Source: Pseudomonadota bacterium
GTDB lineage: Bacteria > Pseudomonadota > Gammaproteobacteria > Burkholderiales > Burkholderiaceae_C
DNA length: 64,000 bases
NCBI GenBank assembly: GCA_020161065.1
Contig: JAIUPH010000037.1
Coordinates: forward strand, 186,001 to 250,000
Direction of reading: 5' to 3'
A program made the translations under genes and the position numbers. The notes under the pieces are model-generated. The model did no database searches and was not told where the DNA came from. It worked only from the letters and a program-made list of their open reading frames with translations. Positions 32,396-42,798 of this stretch are shown one piece after another (positions within the stretch are counted from its first letter, which is position 1; each line of letters opens with the position of its first letter).

Positions 32396-34083
32396 ACACG
32401 CTTGCCCACGCGCTGGCCGATGGGTCCACGCACGAGGTCACCAACCAGTCGCGCCCGCTGGTCGACGTGAACCTCTGGGCGATCGACCGGCCGCTGCAGG
32501 AGGCCGTGCGCCGCGACCACCCGGCGCCCGATGCGGCGCTGCAGGCGCGGCTGCAGGCGCTGGGCGCCGAGGCCGGCAGCGCGGCGATGCAGCAGCACGC
32601 ACGGCTGGCCAACGTGCACGGGCCCGAGTTGCGCAGCCACGACCGCTTCGGCCACCGCATCGACCAGGTGGAGTTCCACCCCAGCTACCACGCGCTGATG
32701 GAAGCCGCGCTGCGCCACCGCCTGCACGGCAGCCCGTGGAGCGCGGGCCCCGGCGGCCACGTCGAGCGCGCCGCCGGCTTCATGCTCTTCACCGAGGCCG
32801 AGCCCTCGGTGCTGTGCCCCGTTTCGATGACCTATGCGGTGACGCCGGCGCTGCGCGCCAACGCCGGCATCTGGGCCGACTGGGGCGCGCTGATCGCCAG
32901 CCCGCGTTACGACCCGCGCTTCGTCGGCGCGGCGCACAAGAGCGCGGTCACGCTGGGCATGGGCATGACCGAGAAGCAGGGCGGCTCCGACGTGCGCGCC
33001 AACACAACGCGCGCCGAAGCCGACGGCGAGGACGGCTGGGGCACGCGGGTGGCGATCACCGGCCACAAGTGGTTCTTCTCGGCACCGATGTGCGACGCCT
33101 TCCTCGTGCTGGCGCAAGGCGAGGGCGGCCTGAGCTGCTACTTCCTGCCGCGCATCCGGCCCGACGGCAGCGTCAATGCCATCGCCATCCAGCGCCTCAA
33201 GCACAAGCTCGGCAACCAGGCCAACGCCAGCAGCGAGGTGGAGTTCAAGCGCGCCACCGCGTGGCTAGTTGGCGAGCCCGGCCGCGGCGTCGCGCAGATC
33301 CTGGCGATGGGCGCGATGACGCGGCTCGACTGCGCGCTCGGCACCGCGGCCTTGATGCGCCAGGCGCTGTCGCTGGCGTTGCACCACGGCGCGCAGCGCA
33401 AGGCTTTCGGCAAGCGGCTGATCGAGCAGCCGATGATGAAGAACGTGCTGGCCGACCTGGCGCTGGAAAGCGAGGCCGCCACCGCGCTGGCGATGCGCCT
33501 GGCGCGCGCCGTCGACCGCAGCGAGAACGGCCAGGACGTCGACGGCCACGAGGCCGTGCTGCGCCGCGTGCTGACGCCGATCGCCAAGTTCTGGATCTGC
33601 AAGCGCGGCGCCGCCTTCGGCCAGGAGGCGATGGAATGCCTGGGCGGCAACGGCTACGTCGAAGAAAACGGCGCAGGCGTGATGGCGCGCATCTACCGCG
33701 AGATGCCGGTCAACAGCATCTGGGAAGGCGCCGCCAACATCCAGGCGCTGGACCTGCTGCGCGCGCTGCGCAGCGGACCCGTCGCCGATGCGCTGATGCA
33801 CGAGACCGCCGAGGCCCGCGCCGCGCGCGACGACGTGCGCCGCCTGGGCGAGCGCGTGCACCACGGGCTGGACGGCGCCACCGGCGAGGCCGAGGCGCGC
33901 CGCCTGGCGCGCGACGTGGCGCTGCTGGTGCAGGCCGCGCTGCTGCAGCGCTCGGCGCCGGCGGCGGTGTTCGATGCCTTCTGCGCCGGCCGTATCGCCG
34001 AGCCGGGCGACGTGTTCGGCGCGTTGCCGGCGGGGCTGGACCTCGACGCCGTGCTCGCCCGCGCGATGCCCTGGACCGCCTGA
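32392..34083 (+). CDS. acyl-CoA dehydrogenase, AidB-like
   Basis: This is an acyl-CoA dehydrogenase of 563 residues with the long N-terminal domain of the AidB subgroup. Landmarks: TNQSRPLVDVNLWAIDRPLQ near the start, VEFHPSYHALMEAAL, then GMGMTEKQGGSDVRANTTRA, GHKWFFSAPMCDAFLVLAQ, LGNQANASSEVEFKRATAWL, FGKRLIEQPMMKNVLADLAL and ECLGGNGYVEENGAGVMARI with PVNSIWEGAANIQALDLL. AidB of E. coli is linked to alkylation damage, but homologues in catabolic clusters may simply be dehydrogenases. The start overlaps the GNAT stop. It is the second acyl-CoA dehydrogenase in this run, suggesting substrate specialisation. Confidence 0.94.
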   Translation: MNTLAHALADGSTHEVTNQSRPLVDVNLWAIDRPLQEAVRRDHPAPDAALQARLQALGAEAGSAAMQQHARLANVHGPELRSHDRFGHRIDQVEFHPSYHALMEAALRHRLHGSPWSAGPGGHVERAAGFMLFTEAEPSVLCPVSMTYAVTPALRANAGIWADWGALIASPRYDPRFVGAAHKSAVTLGMGMTEKQGGSDVRANTTRAEADGEDGWGTRVAITGHKWFFSAPMCDAFLVLAQGEGGLSCYFLPRIRPDGSVNAIAIQRLKHKLGNQANASSEVEFKRATAWLVGEPGRGVAQILAMGAMTRLDCALGTAALMRQALSLALHHGAQRKAFGKRLIEQPMMKNVLADLALESEAATALAMRLARAVDRSENGQDVDGHEAVLRRVLTPIAKFWICKRGAAFGQEAMECLGGNGYVEENGAGVMARIYREMPVNSIWEGAANIQALDLLRALRSGPVADALMHETAEARAARDDVRRLGERVHHGLDGATGEAEARRLARDVALLVQAALLQRSAPAAVFDAFCAGRIAEPGDVFGALPAGLDLDAVLARAMPWTA

Positions 34084-34109
34084 AGCCCCGCACCCGAAAG
34101 GCCGCCGCG

Positions 34110-35042
34110 ATGGACCCCGACACCACCCCCATCCTGCACCACTACGCCGGCTCGCCGTTCGCCGAGAAGGCGCGGCTGATGCTGGGCTTCAAGGCGATCG
34201 GCTGGCGCTCGGTCACCGTGCCGTCGATCATGCCCAAGCCCGACCTGGTGGCGCTGACCGGCGGCTACCGGCGCACGCCCAACCTGCAGATCGGCGCCGA
34301 CGTCTATTGCGACAGCGCGCTGATCGCCCGCGTGCTGGAGCGGCTGCAGCCGCGGCCCTCGCTGTTCCCGCCGTCGGCGCCGCTGGCGCCGCTGCTGGCG
34401 CAATGGGCCGACAGCACGCTGTTCTGGACCGTCATCCCGTTCACGCTGCGGCCCGAGACGCTGGCGCAGGTGATGGCCGGCCAGCCGCCGGAGAGCATCA
34501 AGGCCTTCGGTGCCGACCGCGCGGCGATGACGGCGGGTTTTCGCCGCATGGGCACGCACGACGCCATCGCGCTGCTGCCGGCGCACCTGGCGGCGCTGGC
34601 CGCGCAACTGGCCGACGGCCGGCCCTTCCTGTTCGGCGAGGCGGCCAGCATTGCCGACTTCTCGGTCGCGCATTGCCTGTGGTTCATCCGCCGCGCGCCG
34701 CTGCTGGCGGTGTTCGACCCGCACCCGCTGCTCAAGGCCTGGCTGGAGCGCGTGCTGGCCATCGGCCACGGCGTGCACGAGGAGATGGACGCGGCGCAGG
34801 CGCTGGCGATCGCGGCCGCGGCGCGCAGCCACGAGCCGGCGGTGGTGCAGCCGGGCCTCGGCTGGCAGGCCGGGCAGGCGGTGACGGTGGCCGCCACCGA
34901 CTACGCCACCGATGCGGTGGCCGGCGCGCTGGTCGGCCTGTCGGCCGACGAGGTGGTGCTGCGCCGCCACGACGAACGCGCGGGCACGGTGCACGTGCAC
35001 TTCCCGCGCCAGGGTTTCCAGATCAAGGAGCAAGCCACGTGA
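34110..35042 (+). CDS. glutathione S-transferase family protein with C-terminal extension
   Basis: The protein is 310 residues. The N-terminal thioredoxin-fold domain reads [40 protein letters not shown], then [20 protein letters not shown], a GST pattern with a possible active-site Ser in SPFAEKAR. A helical GST_C domain follows ([20 protein letters not shown]). From about residue 245 there is an extra domain ([20 protein letters not shown]... [20 protein letters not shown]) that I do not recognise in ordinary GSTs. It starts 26 bp after the AidB-like gene; its stop overlaps the next GTG start. A role in detoxifying reactive intermediates is plausible, not shown. Confidence 0.88.
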   Translation: MDPDTTPILHHYAGSPFAEKARLMLGFKAIGWRSVTVPSIMPKPDLVALTGGYRRTPNLQIGADVYCDSALIARVLERLQPRPSLFPPSAPLAPLLAQWADSTLFWTVIPFTLRPETLAQVMAGQPPESIKAFGADRAAMTAGFRRMGTHDAIALLPAHLAALAAQLADGRPFLFGEAASIADFSVAHCLWFIRRAPLLAVFDPHPLLKAWLERVLAIGHGVHEEMDAAQALAIAAAARSHEPAVVQPGLGWQAGQAVTVAATDYATDAVAGALVGLSADEVVLRRHDERAGTVHVHFPRQGFQIKEQAT

Positions 35043-35944
35043 ATGCATCAACCGGCGGCATCGCCGTCATCACCGGCGCGGCCTCGGGCTTCGGCCTGGA
35101 GGCCTGCCGCATCGCGGCGCGGCAGGGCATGAAGGTCGTGATGGCCGACGTGCAGGCCGACGCGCTGGACACCGCGTCGCGCGAAATCCAGGACCTGGGC
35201 GCCCAGGTGCTGGCGCGCCGCACCGACGTCGGCAAGGCCGCCGAGATCGAGGCGCTGGCCGCAGCCACGCTGGCGCGCTTCGGCACGCCCACCTTCGTGT
35301 TCAACAACGCCGGCGTCGGCGCCGGCGGGCTGATCTGGGAGCAGTCGCCCAAGGACTGGGAATGGGTGCTCGGCGTCAACCTGATGGGCGTGGTGCATGG
35401 CGTGCGCGTCTTCACGCCGCTGATGCTGGCCGCCGCCAAGGCCGACCCCGCGTGGCGCGGCCACATCGTCAACACCGCCAGCATGGCCGGCCTCGTCAAC
35501 ATGCCCAACATGGGCGTCTACAACGTCAGCAAGCACGCGGTGGTGAGCTTGAGCGAGACGCTGTATCAAGACCTGGCGCTGGTCACCGACCAGGTTCACG
35601 CCCACCTGCTGTGCCCCTTCTTCGTCGACACCGGCATCCACGTCAGCCAGCGCAACCGGCCGGCCGACCTGACCGACGCCGGCGCGCCGTCGCGCAGCCA
35701 GCAGGTGCAGCAGGCGATGACGGCCAAGGCCGTGGGCAGCGGCAAGGTCAGCGCGGCGCAGGTGGCGCAGTTCGTCTTCGACGCGATGGCCGCGCAGCGC
35801 TTCTACGTTTTCAGCCACCCGCAGTCGCTGGCCGGCGTGCAGACGCGCATGGAAGACGTGCTGCAGCTGCGCAACCCCAGCGACCCGTTTGCCGCGCGCC
35901 CGCAGATCGGCCAGCAGTTGCGCGCCGCGCTGCGCGGCGATTGA
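35039..35944 (+). CDS. short-chain dehydrogenase/reductase (SDR)
   Basis: This SDR of 301 residues begins at GTG, overlapping the previous stop (GTGA), with AAGGAG about 6-11 bases upstream. The nearby ATG at 35043 is out of frame. Motifs: AVITGAASGFGLEACRIAAR (cofactor), VFNNAGVGAGGLIWE, IVNTASMAGLV and YNVSKHAVVSLSETL (Tyr-X3-Lys). The C-terminal part (FVFDAMAAQRFYVFSHPQSL) is like SDRs annotated as fatty-alcohol or hydroxyacyl oxidoreductases. It closes the acyl-CoA run; a structured leader of the next operon follows. Confidence 0.93.
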   Translation: MNASTGGIAVITGAASGFGLEACRIAARQGMKVVMADVQADALDTASREIQDLGAQVLARRTDVGKAAEIEALAAATLARFGTPTFVFNNAGVGAGGLIWEQSPKDWEWVLGVNLMGVVHGVRVFTPLMLAAAKADPAWRGHIVNTASMAGLVNMPNMGVYNVSKHAVVSLSETLYQDLALVTDQVHAHLLCPFFVDTGIHVSQRNRPADLTDAGAPSRSQQVQQAMTAKAVGSGKVSAAQVAQFVFDAMAAQRFYVFSHPQSLAGVQTRMEDVLQLRNPSDPFAARPQIGQQLRAALRGD

Positions 35945-35972
35945 CCGCGCGCGCTGCGTAGAATGCCGCGCA

Positions 35973-36022
35973 GCGCCCTCAAGCGCGGCGGCTGTCACGA
36001 GCAGCCGCCGGGTCGAGGGCGC
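35973..36022 (+). promoter_or_regulatory. nested stem-loop in the leader of the peptide ABC operon
   Basis: An outer stem GCGCCCTC/GAGGGCGC (35973-35980 with 36015-36022) encloses a 9-bp inner stem CGGCGGCTG/CAGCCGCCG (35986-35994 with 36002-36010) and a 7-nt loop TCACGAG. The internal loops are 5 and 4 nt. The structure ends 19 bases before the solute-binding protein ATG, whose ribosome-binding site GAGGAG is just outside it. It lacks a U-run, so it is more likely a leader regulatory or mRNA-stability element than a terminator of the upstream SDR. A TAGAAT hexamer at 35959-35964 could be a -10 box. Confidence 0.5.
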
Positions 36023-36041
36023 CGTCGTTGAGGAGACCCCC

Positions 36042-38258
36042 ATGCGTGCCGCGCTGTTGACGATCGTGCTGGGCCTGGCCACGCTGGCCGGCTGCAACAA
36101 CAACCCCTGGCCGGCCGGCGCGGCCGAAGAGAACACGTTGTTCACCGGCGTCATGGAGTCGTCGCCGCGGCACCTGGACCCGACCGCGTCGTACTGGTCC
36201 AACGACACGCCCTTCACCTACCAGATCTACGAGCCGCCCTACGGCTACCACTACCTCAAGCGCCCCTACGTGCTGGTGCCCAAGAGCGCGGCCGAGGTGG
36301 TCAAGCCGCACTTCGTGGACAAGAACGGCCAGGCGCTGCCCGACGATGCGCCGGCCGAGCAGGTGGCCGAGAGCGTGTACGACGTGCCCATCAAGAAGGG
36401 CATCCTGTTCCAGCCGCACCCGGCCTTCGCCAAGGACGACCACGGCAAGTACCGCTACCACACCGACGTCAGCCAGAAGCCCGGCTGGCTGGGCGAGCGG
36501 CGCACGCCCATCGCCTTCGAGCAGACCGGGACGCGCGAGCTGGTGGCCGACGACTTCGTCTACGCCCTCAAGCGCCACGCCACCACGCGCGTGACGACGC
36601 CGATCTTCGGCCTGTTCTCCGAGATGATCGTCGGCCTCAAGGAGTACGGCGAGCTGGTGAAGCGCGAAGACGCCAAGCTGCGCGAGGGGCAGGACCCGGC
36701 CGACCTGGACAAGCCCTTCCTCGACTTCCGCCGCTGGCCGCTGGCCGGTGCCAGCGCGCCGGACAAGCACTTGCTGCGCGTGCGCATCAAGGGCAAGTAT
36801 CCGCAGTGGAGCTACTGGATGCAGATGACGTTCACGGCGCCCATCCCCTGGGAGGCCGACGCCTTCTACGCCCAGCCCGGCATGGCCGAGCGCGGCATGA
36901 CGCTGGACCGCTGGCCGGTGGGCACCGGCCCCTACATGCTGACCGAGTTCATCCAGGACCGGCGCCACGTGATGGTGCGCAACCCGAACTACCGCGGCGA
37001 GCCCTATCCCTGCGAGGGCACGCCCGAGGACAAGGCCGCCGGGCTGCTGGCCGACTGCGGCAAGAAGACGCCTTTCATCGACAAGATCGTGCTCACCGTC
37101 GAGCGCGAGCCGCTGCCGCGCCAGGGCAAGTTCCGCGACGGCTACTACGACGTGGAAGTGTTCGAGCGCACCGACATGGGCAAGAGCTACCTCGTCGCCA
37201 TGCAGGACAGCGACGAGGTGCGCCGCGAGTACACCGAGAAGGGCTTCCGGCTGAACACCGGCTCCGACGTCAACAGCTACTTCATCGCCTTCAACATGCT
37301 CGACCCGGTGATCGGCGACGGCGACTCGCCGGCGCAGGCCGAGAAGAACCGCAAGCTGCGCCAGGCGCTGTCGATCGCCATCGACTGGGAGGAGTACTCG
37401 AAGATCTTCCCCAAGAAGGCCGGCGACACCGCGCAAGGCCCGCTGCCGCCGGGCATCTTCGGCTCGCGCGAGGACCAGCCGGGCTACTTCAACCCGGTGA
37501 CGCACAAGCTGGTGGACGGCAAGGTGGTGCGCCGCTCGATCGACGACGCCAAGAAGCTGCTGGCCGAGGCCGGCTACCCCAACGGCCGCGACGCCAAGAC
37601 CGGCAAGCCGCTGGTGCTGAACTACGACTTCTACGCCGCGCCATCGCCCGAGATCCGGCCCGAGATCGACTGGGTGGTGCGCCAGTTCGCCAAGATCGAC
37701 GTCCAGCTCGAAGTGCGCGCCACCGACAACAGCCAGTTCCAGGACAAGGTGCGCAAAGGCAAGTACCAGGTCTTCTGGCTGGGCTGGAACGCCGACTACC
37801 CCGACGCCGAGAACTTCCTGTTCCTGCTGTACGGCCCCAACGGCAAGACCAAGTACGACGGCGAGAACACCTCCAACTACGCCAACGCCGAGTACGACCG
37901 CTTGTTCCTGCAGATGAAGAGCGTGGACGACGGCCCCGAGAAGCAGAAGCTGGTCGACGAGATGGTGCGCATCGCGCAGATCGACGCGCCCTGGACCATG
38001 GGCTTCTTCCCGCACGCCTCGGCCTCGATCCAGCACTGGGTCTACAACAGCAAGCCGGCGATCCTGATCCGCGACCAGGGCCGCTACCTGCGGCTGGACA
38101 CCGTCGAGCGCGCGCAGCGCATCGCCGCCTGGAACAAGCCGCGCTGGTGGCCGCTGCTGCTGATCGCCGCCGGCATCGCCGCGCTGGTGTGGGCCGCGAT
38201 GCGCACGCTGAGCCGGCGCGAACGCATGAACGCCCGCGGCCAGGTGCTGCCGACCTGA
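36042..38258 (+). CDS. oligopeptide-type ABC transporter solute-binding lipoprotein
   Basis: This is the periplasmic binding component of a peptide/nickel-type importer (SBP_bac_5 family), 738 residues. A lipoprotein signal ends in LAGC with the lipidated Cys at 18. The body has the family topology: TFTAPIPWEADAFYAQPGMA, DRWPVGTGPYMLTEFIQDRR, MVRNPNYRGEPYP, LRQALSIAIDWEEYSKIF, then EAGYPNGRDAKTGKPLVLNY and FWLGWNADYPDAENFLFLLY. It is longer than OppA/DppA (about 530-540). The C-terminus carries a predicted transmembrane helix (WWPLLLIAAGIAALVWAAM) and a basic tail (SRRERMNARG), which is odd for a lipoprotein. A GAGGAG ribosome-binding site precedes the ATG. Confidence 0.93.
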   Translation: MRAALLTIVLGLATLAGCNNNPWPAGAAEENTLFTGVMESSPRHLDPTASYWSNDTPFTYQIYEPPYGYHYLKRPYVLVPKSAAEVVKPHFVDKNGQALPDDAPAEQVAESVYDVPIKKGILFQPHPAFAKDDHGKYRYHTDVSQKPGWLGERRTPIAFEQTGTRELVADDFVYALKRHATTRVTTPIFGLFSEMIVGLKEYGELVKREDAKLREGQDPADLDKPFLDFRRWPLAGASAPDKHLLRVRIKGKYPQWSYWMQMTFTAPIPWEADAFYAQPGMAERGMTLDRWPVGTGPYMLTEFIQDRRHVMVRNPNYRGEPYPCEGTPEDKAAGLLADCGKKTPFIDKIVLTVEREPLPRQGKFRDGYYDVEVFERTDMGKSYLVAMQDSDEVRREYTEKGFRLNTGSDVNSYFIAFNMLDPVIGDGDSPAQAEKNRKLRQALSIAIDWEEYSKIFPKKAGDTAQGPLPPGIFGSREDQPGYFNPVTHKLVDGKVVRRSIDDAKKLLAEAGYPNGRDAKTGKPLVLNYDFYAAPSPEIRPEIDWVVRQFAKIDVQLEVRATDNSQFQDKVRKGKYQVFWLGWNADYPDAENFLFLLYGPNGKTKYDGENTSNYANAEYDRLFLQMKSVDDGPEKQKLVDEMVRIAQIDAPWTMGFFPHASASIQHWVYNSKPAILIRDQGRYLRLDTVERAQRIAAWNKPRWWPLLLIAAGIAALVWAAMRTLSRRERMNARGQVLPT

Positions 38259-38271
38259 GGACGCCGCCACC

Positions 38272-39255
38272 GTGTTTGCCTACCTCCTGCGCCGCATCGC
38301 CTACGGCGTGCTCATCCTGGCCGGCGTCAACCTGGCCACCTTCATCCTGTTCTTCACCGTCAACACGCCCGACGACATGGCGCGGTTGAACCTCGGCGGC
38401 AAGCGCATCAACCAGGCCGCCATCGAGCGGTGGAAGAGCGAGCGCGGCTACGACAAGCCGCTGTACTTCAACCCCGCCAAGTCGGGCAGCGAGCAGCTCA
38501 CCGACACCATCTTCTGGGAGCGCTCGGCCAGCCTGTTCGCGCTGAAGTTCGGCCGCGCCGACGGCGAAAGCGCCGGCGACATCGGCTCGGAGGTGGCCGC
38601 GCGCATGAAGGTCAGCCTGCAGATGGCGCTGCCGCTGTTCGTGCTGCAGGTCATCGCCAGCACGGCCTTCGCGCTGCTGCTGGTGATGCTGCGCGGCACG
38701 CGGCTGGACTTCTGGGGCGTGGTCGCCTGCGTGGTGATGCTGTCGATCTCGGCACTGTTCTACATCATCGTCGGCCAGTACCTGTTCTCGCGCGTGCTCA
38801 AGCTGGCGCCGATCTCGGGCTACGCCGGCGGGCTGGACGCGGTGAAGTTCCTGGTGCTGCCGATCATGCTGTCGCTGCTGGCGCGGCTGGGCGGCGAGGC
38901 GCGGCTGTACCGCGCGATGTTCCTCGAAGAGATCGGCAAGGACTATGTGCGCACCGCGCGCGCCAAGGGCCTGGCCGAGTACGCGGTGCTGGCCCGCCAC
39001 GTGCTGCGCAACGCGCTGATTCCCATCATCACCAGCGCCGGCTCGTACCTGCCCTACGTCTTCCTCGGCAGCCTGGTGTTCGAAAGCTTCTTCGGCCTGC
39101 CGGGCCTGGGCGCCTACGTGATCGAGGCCATCGGCAAGCAGGACTTCGCCATCGTGCGGACGATGGTGTTCATCGGCTCGCTCCTCTACATCGCCACCTT
39201 CGTGCTGATCGACTTCGCCTACAGCTGGGCCGATCCGCGCGTGCGCCTGGCCTGA
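38272..39255 (+). CDS. oligopeptide-type ABC transporter permease (OppB/YejB-like)
   Basis: This inner-membrane permease of 327 residues starts at a GTG. The N-terminus FAYLLRRIAYGVLILAGVNL matches the OppB class. A periplasmic insertion (about residues 40-105, with YFNPAKSGSEQLTDTIFWER) precedes the transport core: LFVLQVIASTAFALLLVMLR, VVMLSISALFYIIVGQYLF and the EAA loop YVRTARAKGLAEYAVLARHV, then LRNALIPIITSAGSYLPYVF and SFFGLPGLGAYVIEAI. The gap to the solute-binding gene is 13 bp. Confidence 0.94.
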   Translation: MFAYLLRRIAYGVLILAGVNLATFILFFTVNTPDDMARLNLGGKRINQAAIERWKSERGYDKPLYFNPAKSGSEQLTDTIFWERSASLFALKFGRADGESAGDIGSEVAARMKVSLQMALPLFVLQVIASTAFALLLVMLRGTRLDFWGVVACVVMLSISALFYIIVGQYLFSRVLKLAPISGYAGGLDAVKFLVLPIMLSLLARLGGEARLYRAMFLEEIGKDYVRTARAKGLAEYAVLARHVLRNALIPIITSAGSYLPYVFLGSLVFESFFGLPGLGAYVIEAIGKQDFAIVRTMVFIGSLLYIATFVLIDFAYSWADPRVRLA

Positions 39256-39276
39256 CCGCCGCTGTTGCCGACCGCC

Positions 39277-40722
39277 ATGCCCAAGATCGTCTTCCTGTGG
39301 ACCGACATCACGGTCTGGCTGCTCGTCGCCGCGCTGCTGGGCTACGGCGCCATGGTCTGGCGCCGGCCCAACCTGCGCGCCAATTGGCACAAGGTGTTCC
39401 GCGACCCGGCGGCGATGGCTTCGTCGCTGGTGCTGCTGCTGTGCCTGGGCCTGACGCTGCTGGACAGCCTGCACTACCGGCCGCTGCTGCCGCCGGCGCC
39501 GGGCGCGCCGGCCGATGCGCGCGCCTACGACCCGCGCGCGCGTTCGGTGCTCGATGCCTTGCTGTGGGACCTGGTGCGCTCGCGCGAGACCAGCTACTCG
39601 CAGCCGCTGGCCGCCTACGGCTGGACCAAGGAATCGTTCGAGGAGAACGGCCAGGTCGTGCGCCGCGCGCCGCGTTTGCAGTTCGGCGGCGCGCACCTGA
39701 AGAACCCGGCGACCGAGCACGTCGGCGACCTGCTGGCCCGCACCGGCGGCGGGCTGCTGGCCGGCGCGTTGGCCGCGGCGCTGCTCAGCGCCGCGCTGGT
39801 GGCGTGGATCGCGCGCGCGCGCGAGGTGCCCTGGCGCGCCGCGGCCGCCGCCATCGCGCGCCGCGAAGGCCTGCTGCCCTGGCACGCGCTGCTGGGCACG
39901 TTGTGGGTGGTGGCGCTGCTGGCCGGCGCGGCCACGGCGCTGTCGGGCCCCTACCACCTGCTGGGCACCGACCAGACCGGCAACGACGTGCTGTACCAGG
40001 CGCTGAAGAGCATCCGCACCGCCTTCGTCATCGGCTCGCTGGCCACGCTGGCGACGCTGCCGCTGGCCGTCACGCTGGGCATCATGGCCGGCTACCTCAA
40101 AGGTTGGGTCGACGAGCTCATCCAGTACATCTACACGGTGCTCAGCTCGGTGCCCAACGTGCTGCTGATCGCCGCCTGCGTGCTGATGGTGCAGGTCTTC
40201 CTCGACAAGCACCCCGACCTGTTCGAGACCGGCGCCGAGCGCGCCGACCTCAAGCTCTTCCTGCTGTGCGTGGTGCTGGGCGCCACCGGCTGGGCTGGCC
40301 TGTGCCGGCTGCTGCGCGGCGAGACCATGAAGCTGCGCGAGCTGGAATACGTGCAGGCGGCGCAGGCCTTCGGCGTGGGGCCGGCGCGCATCATGCGGCG
40401 GCACATCTTCCCCAACGTGGCGCATCTGATGCTGATCGTCACGGTGCTGGAGTTCTCGGCGCTCATCCTGTACGAGGCCGTGCTGAGTTATGTCGGCGTC
40501 GGCGTCGACCCGTCGATGAACAGCTTCGGCGGCATGATCAACCTGGCCCGCGTGGAGATGAGCCGCGACCCCGTGGTGTGGTGGAGCTTCGCCGCGGCCT
40601 TCGGCTTCATGGTCACGCTGGTGCTGGCGGCCAATCTCTTTGCCGACGGCGTGCGCGACGCCTTCGACCCGCGCGCGCGCACGCTGCGTGCGCGCATCGC
40701 CAAGAAACCCGTGAAGGCCTGA
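39277..40722 (+). CDS. oligopeptide-type ABC transporter permease (OppC-like, long form)
   Basis: This is the second permease, 481 residues, longer than usual OppC (about 300). The N-terminal part has one helix (VWLLVAALLGYGAMVWRR), the OppC-type WHKVFRDPAAMASSLVLLL, then a large hydrophilic insertion of about 100 residues (RSVLDALLWDLVRSRETSYS...) and extra hydrophobic helices before the core. The core shows GTDQTGNDVLYQALKSIRTA, MAGYLKGWVDELIQYIYTVL and SSVPNVLLIAACVLMV, the EAA loop EYVQAAQAFGVGPARIMRRH, then IFPNVAHLMLIVTVLEFSAL and LSYVGVGVDPSMNSFGGMIN. I chose the ATG; an in-frame TTG four codons earlier is the alternative. Confidence 0.93.
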   Translation: MPKIVFLWTDITVWLLVAALLGYGAMVWRRPNLRANWHKVFRDPAAMASSLVLLLCLGLTLLDSLHYRPLLPPAPGAPADARAYDPRARSVLDALLWDLVRSRETSYSQPLAAYGWTKESFEENGQVVRRAPRLQFGGAHLKNPATEHVGDLLARTGGGLLAGALAAALLSAALVAWIARAREVPWRAAAAAIARREGLLPWHALLGTLWVVALLAGAATALSGPYHLLGTDQTGNDVLYQALKSIRTAFVIGSLATLATLPLAVTLGIMAGYLKGWVDELIQYIYTVLSSVPNVLLIAACVLMVQVFLDKHPDLFETGAERADLKLFLLCVVLGATGWAGLCRLLRGETMKLRELEYVQAAQAFGVGPARIMRRHIFPNVAHLMLIVTVLEFSALILYEAVLSYVGVGVDPSMNSFGGMINLARVEMSRDPVVWWSFAAAFGFMVTLVLAANLFADGVRDAFDPRARTLRARIAKKPVKA

Positions 40723-40726
40723 TGCG

Positions 40727-42616
<1,890 letters not shown>

Positions 42617-42753
42617 GAGCCGCGAACCTGCCCCTCATGCCGGCCGCGCGCGTTCGCCTGGGGCTAACGTCGCCGGTGTTGTAGGCGACCAACGCCTCGC
42701 ACCGCGGCCCCCGGTCTCGAGGGGGCGAGAGGTCAGTCGAGAAAATCGTTGCA

Positions 42754-42778
42754 AATATCAATGCAAGTCATTGATATT
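42754..42778. promoter_or_regulatory. perfect inverted repeat operator candidate IR1
   Basis: AATATCAATG (42754-42763) and CATTGATATT (42769-42778) are perfect 10-bp arms separated by CAAGT. The dyad resembles a dimeric regulator site. It has some resemblance to Fur-type boxes (short AT-rich inverted hexamers), but the spacing differs, and I do not assign a regulator. It lies about 205 bp upstream of the receptor start. Confidence 0.65.
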
Positions 42779-42781
42779 AAA

Positions 42782-42798
42782 TGAATTTTCAAAATTCA
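42782..42798. promoter_or_regulatory. perfect inverted repeat operator candidate IR2
   Basis: TGAATTTT-C-AAAATTCA is a perfect 17-bp palindrome (8-bp arms around a single C), starting 3 bp after IR1. Its motif is unrelated to IR1, so two regulators or a regulator plus a promoter-spacer symmetry may be involved. TGAA...TTCA ends are seen in several repressor families, and none can be named with confidence. Confidence 0.6.
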
